DNA from: Hydrogenophaga sp.
GTDB taxonomy: Bacteria; Pseudomonadota; Gammaproteobacteria; Burkholderiales; Burkholderiaceae_C
NCBI GenBank assembly: GCA_018335615.1
Contig: JAGXRS010000350.1
Span: 1 to 19,849, forward strand
DNA length: 19,849 bases
Reading direction: 5' to 3'
Within the stretch, counting starts at the first letter, position 1. Every line of letters begins with the position of its first letter. The position numbers were made by a program, and so were the translations under genes. The notes below the pieces were generated by a model. It had not been told where the DNA came from. It ran no database searches and was given only the letters and a program-made list of their open reading frames with translations. Positions 1-7,109 of the stretch are shown here, piece by piece.

Positions 1-160
1 AGCCCCCCCCCAGGCCGGCGCCGCCCGCACCCGCAGCGCAGCCACCGAGCAGCAGCCAGGTCAGCAGCGAGAGCACCAGCAGTGCCGTCCAGCGTTGGGC
101 GCCGGCGGTGCTGGCGTGGAAGACGCGGCTGGACGAACGGGCGGAAAACGCATGCGTCAT
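1..160 (-). CDS. pilF: N-terminus of a lipoprotein, probably type IV pilus biogenesis protein PilF/PilW (partial)
   Basis: Only the first 53 codons lie in the window; the gene continues past the left edge. The start is the ATG at 158-160, sharing an ATGA overlap with the rlmN stop, so translation is probably coupled. The visible protein is a bacterial lipoprotein leader: a basic n-region, a hydrophobic stretch (about residues 26-38) and a lipobox LGGC with the lipidated Cys at residue 41, then an Ala/Gly-rich linker. No TPR repeat is visible yet. The PilF/PilW assignment (an outer-membrane TPR lipoprotein that helps PilQ secretin assembly) is inferred from the widespread proteobacterial order ndk-rlmN-pilF-rodZ. 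A run of nine G on the coding strand (plus-strand C 3-11) encodes three glycines just after the lipobox. The lipoprotein nature is well supported; the exact family is not proven here. Confidence 0.7.
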   Translation of the reverse strand, partial: MTHAFSARSSSRVFHASTAGAQRWTALLVLSLLTWLLLGGCAAGAGGAGLGGG

Positions 161-1311
161 GGCTGTTGATTCCCGGTGGAGGAAACGAAGCGGATGGGCT
201 GCTCGACCACCGTGCGGCGCTGCGCCAGACGGCGCGCGGCATCGGTGCGGTCCAGCACGTCTCCCGCCAGCTGGCCGCAGGCGGCGTCGATGTCGTCACC
301 GCGCGTCTTGCGCACGGTGGTGACCAGGCCGCCCTCGTTGAGGATCTTGCCGAACTGCAGCACCACGGAACGGGGCGAGCACTTCAGGCCCGAGTCGGGG
401 AACGGGTTGAACGGGATCAGGTTCACCTTGCAGGGCACGCCGCGCCCGCCGTGTGTCTTCAGCAGGTGCAAGAGTTCACGCGCATGCGTCGGCTGGTCGT
501 TCACGCCGTCGAGCATGCAGTATTCAAAGGTGATGAAGTCGCGTGGCGCGGCCGGCAGGTAGCGCAGACAGGCGTCGAGCAGTTCGGCGATCGGGTATTT
601 GCGGTTCAGCGGCACCAGCACATCGCGCAGCGCGTCGTTGGGCGCGTGCAGCGACACCGCGAGTGCCACGGGCACATCGCTGGCCAGGCGGTCGATCATC
701 GGCACCACGCCCGAGGTGGACACGGTGACCCGCCGGCGCGACAGGCCATAGCCGTGGTCATCCAGCATGACGCGCAGGGCGGGCACCAAGGCGGTGTAGT
801 TCTGCAGCGGCTCGCCCATGCCCATCATCACCACGTTGGTGATCACGCGCTCGGTTTTGCCCAGGTGACGGCGCAGGAAGAATTCGGCGTGCCAGAGCTG
901 CGCGAGGATCTCAGCCGTGCTGAGGTTGCGCGAGAAACCCTGGTGACCCGTGGAACAGAAACGGCAACCCACCGCGCAGCCGGCCTGCGAGGAAATGCAC
1001 AGGGTGCCGCGGTCTTCCTCGGGAATGAAAACGGTTTCGACGGCGTTGCCGCCGCCGACGTCAAACAGCCACTTGATGGTGCCGTCAGTCGAGTCCTGCC
1101 GCGAAAGCACGGGCAAGGCGGCCACATGGCAGACCGATGGCAGCTTCTCGCGCAGGCTGCGCGCGAGGTCGGTCATCTCGTCGAAACGGGATGCACCTTT
1201 CTGATGAATCCAGCGAAACAGCTGGACGGCGCGAAAGCGCTTCTCCCCCAGCTGCTCGCAGAACGCGGCCAGGCTGTCGAGGTCGAAATCGAGCAGGTTG
1301 ACCGTCGTCAT
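157..1311 (-). CDS. rlmN: Dual-specificity 23S rRNA/tRNA adenine-C2 methyltransferase RlmN
   Basis: A radical-SAM enzyme that methylates C2 of A2503 in 23S rRNA and of A37 in some tRNAs, tuning ribosome fidelity and the peptide exit tunnel. The 384-residue length is normal for the family. The CX3CX2C cluster motif reads CAVGCRFC, preceded by SQAG. The resolving cysteine near the C-terminus is present in DIDAACGQL, after the conserved VTTVRKTRGDD segment. The N-terminal RNA-binding part (residues 1 to about 85) includes FRAVQLFRWIHQKG. The start is the ATG at 1309-1311; the stop overlaps the start of the next gene (pilF-like). It lies 85 bp downstream of ndk on the same strand and may be co-transcribed with it. 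No key residue is missing. Confidence 0.97.
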   Translation of the reverse strand: MTTVNLLDFDLDSLAAFCEQLGEKRFRAVQLFRWIHQKGASRFDEMTDLARSLREKLPSVCHVAALPVLSRQDSTDGTIKWLFDVGGGNAVETVFIPEEDRGTLCISSQAGCAVGCRFCSTGHQGFSRNLSTAEILAQLWHAEFFLRRHLGKTERVITNVVMMGMGEPLQNYTALVPALRVMLDDHGYGLSRRRVTVSTSGVVPMIDRLASDVPVALAVSLHAPNDALRDVLVPLNRKYPIAELLDACLRYLPAAPRDFITFEYCMLDGVNDQPTHARELLHLLKTHGGRGVPCKVNLIPFNPFPDSGLKCSPRSVVLQFGKILNEGGLVTTVRKTRGDDIDAACGQLAGDVLDRTDAARRLAQRRTVVEQPIRFVSSTGNQQP

Positions 1312-1396
1312 GGAAGAGGCCTCTTGTCGGACCGCTCCTGCCGCACAGGCGCCACCAGGGTCGCCGGATGGGTGCAGCGGGGAGCGGTTGCCGTCA

Positions 1397-1822
1397 TCAA
1401 CGCGAGTAAACGTTCATGCCGGCGAAGAAGAACGCGATTTCGACAGCGGCCGTCTCAGGCGCGTCGGAGCCGTGCACGGCGTTGGCGTCGATGCTGTCGG
1501 CGAAGTCGGCGCGGATCGTGCCGGCAGCAGCCTTCTTGGGATCGGTGGCGCCCATCAGGTCGCGGTTCTTGGCGATGGCGCCTTCACCTTCGAGAGCCTG
1601 GATCATCACGGGGCCGGAGATCATGAAATCGACCAGGTCCTTGAAGAAAGGACGCTCTTTGTGCACGGCATAAAACGCTTCGGCTTCGCCACGCGACAGG
1701 TGGGCCATGCGGGCAGCGACGACCTTCAGGCCGGCGGCTTCAAAACGGGCGTAGATCTGGCCAATGACGTTCTTGGCAACGGCGTCAGGCTTGATGATGG
1801 AAAGGGTGCGTTCGATGGCCAT
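1397..1822 (-). CDS. ndk: Nucleoside diphosphate kinase
   Basis: Transfers the gamma-phosphate from ATP to other (deoxy)nucleoside diphosphates through a phosphohistidine. The protein has 141 residues, the usual bacterial length. It opens with ERTLSIIKPDAVAKN, the canonical NDK start, and has the active-site His117 in NAVHGSDAPETA. The KERPFF and ISGPV segments are also in place. The start ATG (1820-1822) has an AAGGA ribosome site about 5 bases upstream. The gene lies 91 bp downstream of rluB and 85 bp upstream of rlmN, all on the minus strand. A TAGAAT -10-like box about 60 bases upstream suggests it has its own promoter. Confidence 0.98.
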   Translation of the reverse strand: MAIERTLSIIKPDAVAKNVIGQIYARFEAAGLKVVAARMAHLSRGEAEAFYAVHKERPFFKDLVDFMISGPVMIQALEGEGAIAKNRDLMGATDPKKAAAGTIRADFADSIDANAVHGSDAPETAAVEIAFFFAGMNVYSR

Positions 1823-1882
1823 GGTATTCCTTGGTTTTATGGATCAATGAAAGGCTTCTTGCAGCTGACCGCAAAGCCCGCG

Positions 1883-1888
1883 ATTCTA
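1883..1888 (-). promoter_or_regulatory. Candidate -10 box upstream of ndk
   Basis: On the minus strand the rluB-ndk gap reads TGTAGAAT, an extended -10 type sequence (TAGAAT), 60 bases before the ndk start. No convincing TTGACA-like -35 sits at 16-18 bp. The call rests on the -10 alone. Confidence 0.3.
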
Positions 1889-1913
1889 CAGTGCCACAGG
1901 CTTTGCCGACCCG

Positions 1914-3272
1914 TCAGCGAGAGCCCGAACGCCCGCCTCCACCGCGGCGGCGATTGCCCGTCGGCCGGCTGGCGTCTTCCTCCCGGCGGCGCTTCAGCGC
2001 GTCCTGGCCGATGTAGCCAAAGGAGGTCTTGAGCGGATCGGGCTGAGAAGCACCCGCCCCCTGTCCTTTGCCGCCGCGACCCTTGCCGGTGTCCGCCACG
2101 GGCGTGGCGAACATGCTGCTGCGGCGCACGGCTGGGGCTTCCCCACGGCTTCCCGCGGGGTTGCCATAGTTGCGCCCACCCGTCTTGGGCGCCTGTTTGC
2201 CGCGGGCCGCCGGGTGCCGGCCACCGGGACGGGCAGCGCCCCGGTCCGCGCGCTCGGCCGCGGCGGGCATGCCGGCCGCAGCGGTGAGGCGACCGATGTC
2301 CTGCTGGTCCAGCTCGACCCAGACGCCCCGCTTCAGACCCCGTGGCAGCATCATGGCGCCATAGCGGATGCGGATGAGACGGCTCACCGCGTGGCCAACG
2401 GCTTCGAACATGCGGCGCACTTCGCGGTTGCGCCCTTCGCCGATCGTCACGCGGTACCAGCAGTTGGCGCCCTCGCCGCCGCCGTCTTCGATGCTGGCGA
2501 ATTGCGCCATGCCGTCGTCCAGGCGCACGCCATCGAGCAGGCGCTGCTTCTCTTCGTTCGACAGGGCGCCGAGCACCCGCACCGCGTATTCGCGCTGCAG
2601 GCCGAAACGGGGGTGCATCAGGCGGTTGGCCAGCTCGCCCGAATCGGTGAGCAGCAGCAAACCTTCGGTGTTCAGGTCCAGGCGACCGACCGACTGCCAC
2701 TTGCTCTGGTACAGGCGCGGCAGGCGGCGGAACACGGAGGGCCGGTTCTGCGGATCGTCGTGCGACACCACCTCACCGGCGGGCTTGTGATACGCCAGCA
2801 CCCGCGGTGGTGGCGGGGTCATGCGCACCCGTACGGGCTTCCCGTTCACCTTGATGACATCGCCCAGCTGGATGCGCTGGCCAACGTGAGCCGGCTCGCC
2901 GTTGACCGAGATGCGGCCTTCGAGAATGAGCTTTTCCATCTCCAGCCGCGAACCCATGCCGGCCTGGGCCAGCACCTTGTGCAGCTTGGGCGACTCGGCC
3001 TCGGGCGCCAGCACCCGCTTGGTCGGCAGCGGCGCGTCCTGAGCCTGCTCCTGCTCGGCATCGAAGGCGCCGCTGATGACATCGTCAAAGTTCAGCCCTT
3101 GCGACGTGGGGGCGGTGTCTGCATCAGGCTGGGCGGGCGATCTGGACTGGCCACGCGCCGAGGAGGCATCGGAAGGGGACGGCCCAGCTGGCGACTCCGG
3201 TGCAGGAGAACCGGCAGGATCGCCCCCGGGGGGGATTTCGTCTGGAGAAGAAGGAGCTTGCGCCGGGTTCAT
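1914..3272 (-). CDS. rluB: 23S rRNA pseudouridine(2605) synthase RluB-type
   Basis: Isomerises a uridine in 23S rRNA (U2605 in E. coli) to pseudouridine; it belongs to the RsuA/RluB/E/F family. Of 452 residues, about 1-90 form a Pro/Ser/Ala/Asp-rich, probably disordered extension. An S4 RNA-binding domain covers about 96-145 (KLHKVLAQAGMGSRLEMEKL). The catalytic domain starts near 155, with the catalytic Asp199 in GRLDLNTEGLLLL. From about residue 330 to the end comes a Gly/Arg/Lys-rich basic tail typical of beta- and gammaproteobacterial RluB, probably binding rRNA. The ATG at 3270-3272 overlaps the scpB stop as ATGA, so translation is coupled to scpB. RluB is chosen over RluE/F because of the long basic tail and the scpB neighbour. 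Confidence 0.95.
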   Translation of the reverse strand: MNPAQAPSSPDEIPPGGDPAGSPAPESPAGPSPSDASSARGQSRSPAQPDADTAPTSQGLNFDDVISGAFDAEQEQAQDAPLPTKRVLAPEAESPKLHKVLAQAGMGSRLEMEKLILEGRISVNGEPAHVGQRIQLGDVIKVNGKPVRVRMTPPPPRVLAYHKPAGEVVSHDDPQNRPSVFRRLPRLYQSKWQSVGRLDLNTEGLLLLTDSGELANRLMHPRFGLQREYAVRVLGALSNEEKQRLLDGVRLDDGMAQFASIEDGGGEGANCWYRVTIGEGRNREVRRMFEAVGHAVSRLIRIRYGAMMLPRGLKRGVWVELDQQDIGRLTAAAGMPAAAERADRGAARPGGRHPAARGKQAPKTGGRNYGNPAGSRGEAPAVRRSSMFATPVADTGKGRGGKGQGAGASQPDPLKTSFGYIGQDALKRRREEDASRPTGNRRRGGGGRSGSR

Positions 3273-3907
3273 GGTGTTCCTGTCGGGAGAGAGCCAGCCA
3301 CCGAGGGCTGAGAAGGTTGGGATGGGGCCGCGTCTGGCGGAAGGCTGGCCGAAAGAGCGTCAAAATCCAGCCGACCCAGCGCCGACGCCTGGATTTCACT
3401 GCCATCCAGTGGCGGCAACTGGTCGAGCGAGGCAAGACCCAGATCGTCGAGGAATTGGCGCGTGGTGGCAAACAGGGCCGGACGGCCCACGGTTTCGCGG
3501 TGGCCGATCACCTCGACCCAGCCGCGGTCTTCGAGCTGCTTGATGATGAGCGAGTTGATGGTCACGCCGCGGATGTCTTCCATGTCACCGCGCGTCACGG
3601 GCTGGCGATAGGCAATGATGGCCAGCGTTTCCATGGTGGCGCGCGTGTAGCGCGGCGGCTTCTCGGGGTGCAGGCGGTCCAAGTAATGGCGCATGTCGGG
3701 CCGGCTCTGGAAACGCCAGCCGGAGGCGACCCGCACCAGCTCAACGCCACGCCCTGACCACTCCAGCTGCAAATCGGACAGCAGGGTTTTCAGGGTGTCG
3801 GGCGACAGTGCCATGTCGAAGAGCACGCCCAAGTCCCGCAGGGTCAGCGGCTCTGGCGTGCAGATCAGGGCGGTCTCCAGGACCCGCTTGGCCTCCGCGG
3901 TGTTCAT
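3269..3907 (-). CDS. scpB: Segregation and condensation protein B (ScpB)
   Basis: The winged-helix partner of ScpA and the SMC/condensin complex that compacts and segregates chromosomes. The 212 residues hold two winged-helix domains. The diagnostic segment is METLAIIAYRQPVTRGDMED, followed by IRGV and then GRPALFATT near residue 150; the equivalent (LAIIAYKQP...GRP.LY.TT) is conserved in ScpB. The C-terminal 40 residues are a low-complexity Ser/Pro/Ala tail. The stop overlaps the rluB start, a common scpB-rluB pairing in bacteria. scpA is not in the window. Start ATG at 3905-3907; a 206-bp gap separates it from rluD upstream. A weak promoter candidate lies there. Confidence 0.94.
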   Translation of the reverse strand: MNTAEAKRVLETALICTPEPLTLRDLGVLFDMALSPDTLKTLLSDLQLEWSGRGVELVRVASGWRFQSRPDMRHYLDRLHPEKPPRYTRATMETLAIIAYRQPVTRGDMEDIRGVTINSLIIKQLEDRGWVEVIGHRETVGRPALFATTRQFLDDLGLASLDQLPPLDGSEIQASALGRLDFDALSASLPPDAAPSQPSQPSVAGSLPTGTP

Positions 3908-3952
3908 GTTGGGCTTGCGTCGGTGAACGGCGTCAGGCGAAAGGCGTGACGG

Positions 3953-3981
3953 GTAGCAATAGGAACTGGCGCGCCGGTCAA
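3953..3981 (-). promoter_or_regulatory. Candidate sigma70-type promoter for scpB-rluB
   Basis: In the gap between rluD and scpB the minus strand has TTGACC (3976-3981), a 17-bp spacer, and TGCTAC (3953-3958), about 45 bases before the scpB ATG. The -35 is good (5 of 6) but the -10 is poor, so this is only a candidate. The remainder of the gap (3908-4113) shows no gene. Confidence 0.25.
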
Positions 3982-4113
3982 AAAACGCCGCCGGTGAGCA
4001 GCTGTGAGGGCGGGCACCGCCAGAGGCGGCTCGTGAGCGGGCGATTCAGGTGGGGCAAAGGCGCGCTGGGGACCTGTGTGCCGGGGCGGACCTGTCTGCA
4101 GGCGCGCGTGGGA

Positions 4114-5151
4114 TTACCCCAAAGAAGCGCCATTGTACCGGAGACCGCTTTCCTCCAGGGCCTGCAGGAGATCGGCGGGTGGCTCCGCACGGAAGTCGAG
4201 TGCCTGCCCGGACACCGGGTGGAGCAGGCGCAGGCGCGCCGCATGCAATGCCTGGCGCCCCATGCCCCACAAGACCCGCCCGCCGTACAAGGTATCGCCC
4301 ACCAGCGGGTGCCCCAGCCAGCCCATGTGCACCCGGATCTGGTGCGTGCGACCGGTGTGCAGCTTGCACGTCACCAGGCAACCGGTCAGCGAGCTGTCCA
4401 GCAGGGTGACGGTGGTCTGCGCGCTTTTGCCACCGGTGGCGTCCGGGCGGATCACCGCCATGCGCAACCGGTTGTGGGTGTCGCGTCCGATGGGTTGGTC
4501 CACCAGGCGCTCGGGGGGACCGGTCCAGGCCCCGTGACCCAGCGCCAGGTACTGCCGCTGCACGTCCCGCGCGGCGATGGCGCGGATGAGTGCCTCGACG
4601 GCCTGCCGGCTTTTCCCCACCAGCATCAGGCCCGAGGTGTCCTTGTCCAGCCGGTGCACGATGCCCGCACGCGGCAGGCTGGCGGCGGCTGCATGGTGCG
4701 CAAGGAGGCCGTTGAGCAGGGTGCCGCTCCAGTTGCCCGCTGCCGGGTGCACCACCAGACCGGCGGGCTTGTTGAGCACCAGGAGATGCGCGTCTTCGTA
4801 CACCACGTCCAGTGCCATGGGCTGCGCCACGAATGCCTGGGCCTGCTGGGTCGGGCGCAGCTCCACCTGCAGGCGGTCACCTGCCGCGATGCGGGCAGCC
4901 GGTTTGCGGACCTCAACCTCGCGCACCTGCACCGCGCCGTCGGCCATGAGCTGCTGCAGATACGAGCGAGAAAACCCGGGGATCAGGGCGGCCAGCGCGC
5001 GGTCCACCCGCCAGCCGTGCATCGCTGCGGGCACCTCGCACACCCGGGTTTCGACGTCGAGCAAGCCCTCGTCAGCGGTCCCGCCGCCGTCAGACAGAGG
5101 GTCCCCCGGGAACTCCGTCTCCCGAATGCCCGTCGATATAATTTCAGTAGC
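4114..5151 (-). CDS. rluD: 23S rRNA pseudouridine(1911/1915/1917) synthase RluD
   Basis: An RluA-family pseudouridine synthase that modifies helix 69 of 23S rRNA. Counting from position 5151, an acidic N-terminal extension (about residues 9-34, ETEFPGD...DEGLLDVET) is followed by an S4 domain (HGWRVDRALAALIPGFSRSY) and the catalytic domain with Asp169 in HRLDKDTSGLML. GRTHQIRVHM follows further on. The stop is TAA at 4114-4116. The start is not resolved. The frame is open to an ATG at 5220, but that would overlap bamD by 40 bp. No ATG occurs again until 5022, inside the S4 domain. TTG 5151, TTG 5064, GTG 5043 or a rare ATT at 5127 are possible. High G/C at third positions begins near 5127, which favours a start upstream of 5064. 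The product is certain; the N-terminus is not. Confidence 0.93.
   Translation of the reverse strand, partial: ATEIISTGIRETEFPGDPLSDGGGTADEGLLDVETRVCEVPAAMHGWRVDRALAALIPGFSRSYLQQLMADGAVQVREVEVRKPAARIAAGDRLQVELRPTQQAQAFVAQPMALDVVYEDAHLLVLNKPAGLVVHPAAGNWSGTLLNGLLAHHAAAASLPRAGIVHRLDKDTSGLMLVGKSRQAVEALIRAIAARDVQRQYLALGHGAWTGPPERLVDQPIGRDTHNRLRMAVIRPDATGGKSAQTTVTLLDSSLTGCLVTCKLHTGRTHQIRVHMGWLGHPLVGDTLYGGRVLWGMGRQALHAARLRLLHPVSGQALDFRAEPPADLLQALEESGLRYNGASLG
5137..5142 (+). promoter_or_regulatory. Probable -10 box of the bamD promoter
   Basis: A perfect TATAAT in an A/T-rich patch lies 38 bp before the bamD ATG, giving a predicted transcript start near 5149-5150 and a leader of about 30 bases. The -35 region (5114-5119, TCCGTC) is a poor match, so the promoter may depend on an activator or on the A/T-rich flank. 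The box lies at or inside the uncertain 5' end of the divergent rluD. Confidence 0.5.
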
Positions 5152-5180
5152 CAAAACCTGGTGAGTCCGTTGAAAAAGGT

Positions 5181-5993
5181 ATGCGAGTGATGCTTCTGTC
5201 CAGATTATCTGCTGTGTCACTGTGCGTGGCCGCCGCCACGGTCGTGCTCCAGGGGTGCAGCAGCACGCCGGTCGACAACACGGCGGGCTGGAGCCCGAAC
5301 AAGCTGTACAGCGAAGCGCGGGACGAGCGCGACGCCGGTAACTTCGAGAAGGCCATCACCCTGTACGAGAAACTCGAAGGTCGCGCCGCAGGCACCCCCC
5401 TGGCCCAGCAGGCGCAGCTCGACAAGGCCTATACCCACTACAAGGCTGGGGAACCCGCCCAGGCGCTGGCGGCCCTCGACCGCTTCACGCGCCTGCACCC
5501 GGCGAGTCCGGCAATGGACTACGCGATCTACCTGAAGGGGCTGGCCAGCTTCAACGACAACCTGGGCTTGTTCGGCTCGCTGTCGCGCCAGGATCTGTCG
5601 GAGCGCGACCAGAAGGCCGCCAAGGAATCGTTCGAAGCGTTCCGCGAACTGGTGACACGCTTCCCGGATTCGCGCTATAGCCCGGACGCCCGCGACCGCA
5701 TGACCTACATCGTCAATTCGCTGGCGCAGTACGAGGTCCATGTCGCCCGGTACTACCACAGCCGGGGAGCCCACCTCGCTGCCATCTCGCGCGCGCAGAC
5801 CGCCCTCACCGACTACACCGATGCGCCGGCCCTGGAAGAAGCGCTCTTCATTCTGGTGCAATCGTACGACGCACTGGGCATGACGACCTTGCGCGACGAT
5901 GCCCGGCGCGTGATGCTGGCGAGCTACCCGAACAGCACGTTCCTGACCCAGGGTTTCAGGCGCTCGAACGACCCGTGGTGGAAGCTCTGGTGA
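5181..5993 (+). CDS. bamD: Outer membrane protein assembly factor BamD
   Basis: The essential lipoprotein of the BAM complex, which folds beta-barrel proteins into the outer membrane from the periplasmic side. The 270 residues start with a signal peptide ending in the lipobox LQGC (lipidated Cys26). Helical TPR-type repeats follow, for example KLYSEARDERDAGNFEKAI at about 42-60 and the repeat starting QLDKAYTHYKAGEPAQAL. The family motifs DYAIYLKGL, RFPDSRY and the C-terminal FRRSNDPWWKLW are present. The ATG at 5181 has AAGG only one base away; the in-frame ATG at 5190 has AAGG at about 10 bases and may be the true start. It is divergent from rluD, a recurrent arrangement in Burkholderiales. 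No clear terminator follows. Confidence 0.96.
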   Translation: MRVMLLSRLSAVSLCVAAATVVLQGCSSTPVDNTAGWSPNKLYSEARDERDAGNFEKAITLYEKLEGRAAGTPLAQQAQLDKAYTHYKAGEPAQALAALDRFTRLHPASPAMDYAIYLKGLASFNDNLGLFGSLSRQDLSERDQKAAKESFEAFRELVTRFPDSRYSPDARDRMTYIVNSLAQYEVHVARYYHSRGAHLAAISRAQTALTDYTDAPALEEALFILVQSYDALGMTTLRDDARRVMLASYPNSTFLTQGFRRSNDPWWKLW

Positions 5994-6297
5994 TCGGGGC
6001 GTGCAGCCCGGCCGGTGACAGTGGCACCCTTCAGCGGACGCCTCCTCTGACGGGCCGGCCCCCAGCCTCCCGCCTGCATCGCCGCATGCCGGCCCGCCGC
6101 TCGTGCGTACACTTGAACGCCGGCGGTCGGTAAGAGGCCCGCCCTGTCAGTGATCACCCCTCGGTCCTGTGGCCGTGCACCCCTCGGCGCAGGTGGCGAG
6201 GGTGCCGTCCGTGGCAGGACACCGGGACCACTTTCTTTCAGCGCCGGGTCAAAGTAGCCATAAATAGTTACCAAAGCCGTCACGGCTCGCGGCTTCA
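5994..6297. other. Intergenic region between bamD and the PP2C gene
   Basis: No coding region, tRNA or clear intrinsic terminator is visible in these 304 bp. A 10-bp direct repeat, CACCCCTCGG, occurs at 6155-6164 and 6178-6187, 23 bp apart (about two helical turns). The last 60 bp become A/T-richer (CATAAATAG around 6259), a plausible place for the phosphatase promoter, although no good -35/-10 pair stands out. Confidence 0.5.
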
Positions 6298-7074
6298 ATG
6301 CCCGACAATTTGTCCATGTTCAAAGGCTACCGTATCCAGGCGTCGACCGGCATCCACCGGGGCGATCGCGACTACCAGCAAGACCAGGTGTGTCTGCTGA
6401 CCCACCCGCGACATCCTGGCTGCCTCCTCACGGTGGTGGCGGACGGCATGGGTGGCCGCAGCGGGGGGCGCAAGGCGTCCGATCAGGTGATGTTGACCGC
6501 GCGGCAACTGTTCGAACGCTACGATCCCGACACCGACGACGGTCCGTCGCTGCTGCGCCAGATCGTGGAGGAAGCACATCTGGTGATCAAGCTCACCGCC
6601 GTTTCGGCCGAGCAGGAACCCCACAGCACCATTGCCGCCTTTCTCATCAACCCGGACGCTGACAGCCACTGGGTGCACGCTGGCGATTCGCGCATCTACC
6701 ATTTCCGCCACGGGAAGATGGTGTTCCGCACGATGGACCATTCCTATGTGCAGACCCTGGTGAACCAGGGCGAGCTCACGGAGGAGGAAGCGCAGGACCA
6801 TCCGCACTCCAACATCCTCATGGGCTGCCTGGGCACCGACAACGACCCACCGATTGACCACCATGTGATCCCCCAGCTCACGCCCGGCGACGCCCTGATG
6901 GCGTGCAGCGACGGTGTCTGGCACTACTTCACGCCAGAAGAGCTCTCCAGCACGATCGCCATGCTGTCCCCCCGGGAGGCCTGCGAGTTTCTCATCCAGA
7001 AGGCGCGCTCTCGGGCCAGGGGAAGGGGCGACAACCTCTCGATTTCGGTCGTGAAGCTGGAACCGCTGGACTGA
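6298..7074 (+). CDS. PP2C-family serine/threonine protein phosphatase
   Basis: A Mn/Mg-dependent PPM-type phosphatase, predicted cytoplasmic, removing phosphate from Ser/Thr of target proteins. The 258 residues are a single catalytic domain without signal peptide or membrane segment. All metal-site motifs are present: GDRDYQQDQ (22-30), VADGMGGRSGG (47-57, Asp49), GDSRIYHF (129-136), CSDGVWHYF (203-211, Asp205) and GDNLS (244-248, Asp245). It should therefore be active. The start is uncertain: ATG 6298 and ATG 6316 (MFKGYRIQ) both lack a clear Shine-Dalgarno sequence, and homology to PP2C domains begins just after the second. No Ser/Thr kinase gene lies in the window, so its partner is unknown. 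It converges on zapE with a 35-bp gap and no visible terminator. Confidence 0.92.
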   Translation: MPDNLSMFKGYRIQASTGIHRGDRDYQQDQVCLLTHPRHPGCLLTVVADGMGGRSGGRKASDQVMLTARQLFERYDPDTDDGPSLLRQIVEEAHLVIKLTAVSAEQEPHSTIAAFLINPDADSHWVHAGDSRIYHFRHGKMVFRTMDHSYVQTLVNQGELTEEEAQDHPHSNILMGCLGTDNDPPIDHHVIPQLTPGDALMACSDGVWHYFTPEELSSTIAMLSPREACEFLIQKARSRARGRGDNLSISVVKLEPLD

Positions 7075-7109
7075 CCGTCCCTGCGCCGACCAGCCCGCCG
7101 CATTGAGTG

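Noticed and set aside
82..1626. Long plus-strand open frame opposite rlmN and part of ndk
   Set aside because: It is the complement of two well-conserved genes. High-GC third positions remove stops on the opposite strand, and its protein is His/Arg/Val-rich without a recognisable domain.
6011..6063. GGCCGG...CCGGCC pairing after bamD as a terminator
   Set aside because: The loop is long, no T-run follows, and such words are frequent by chance in GC-rich DNA.
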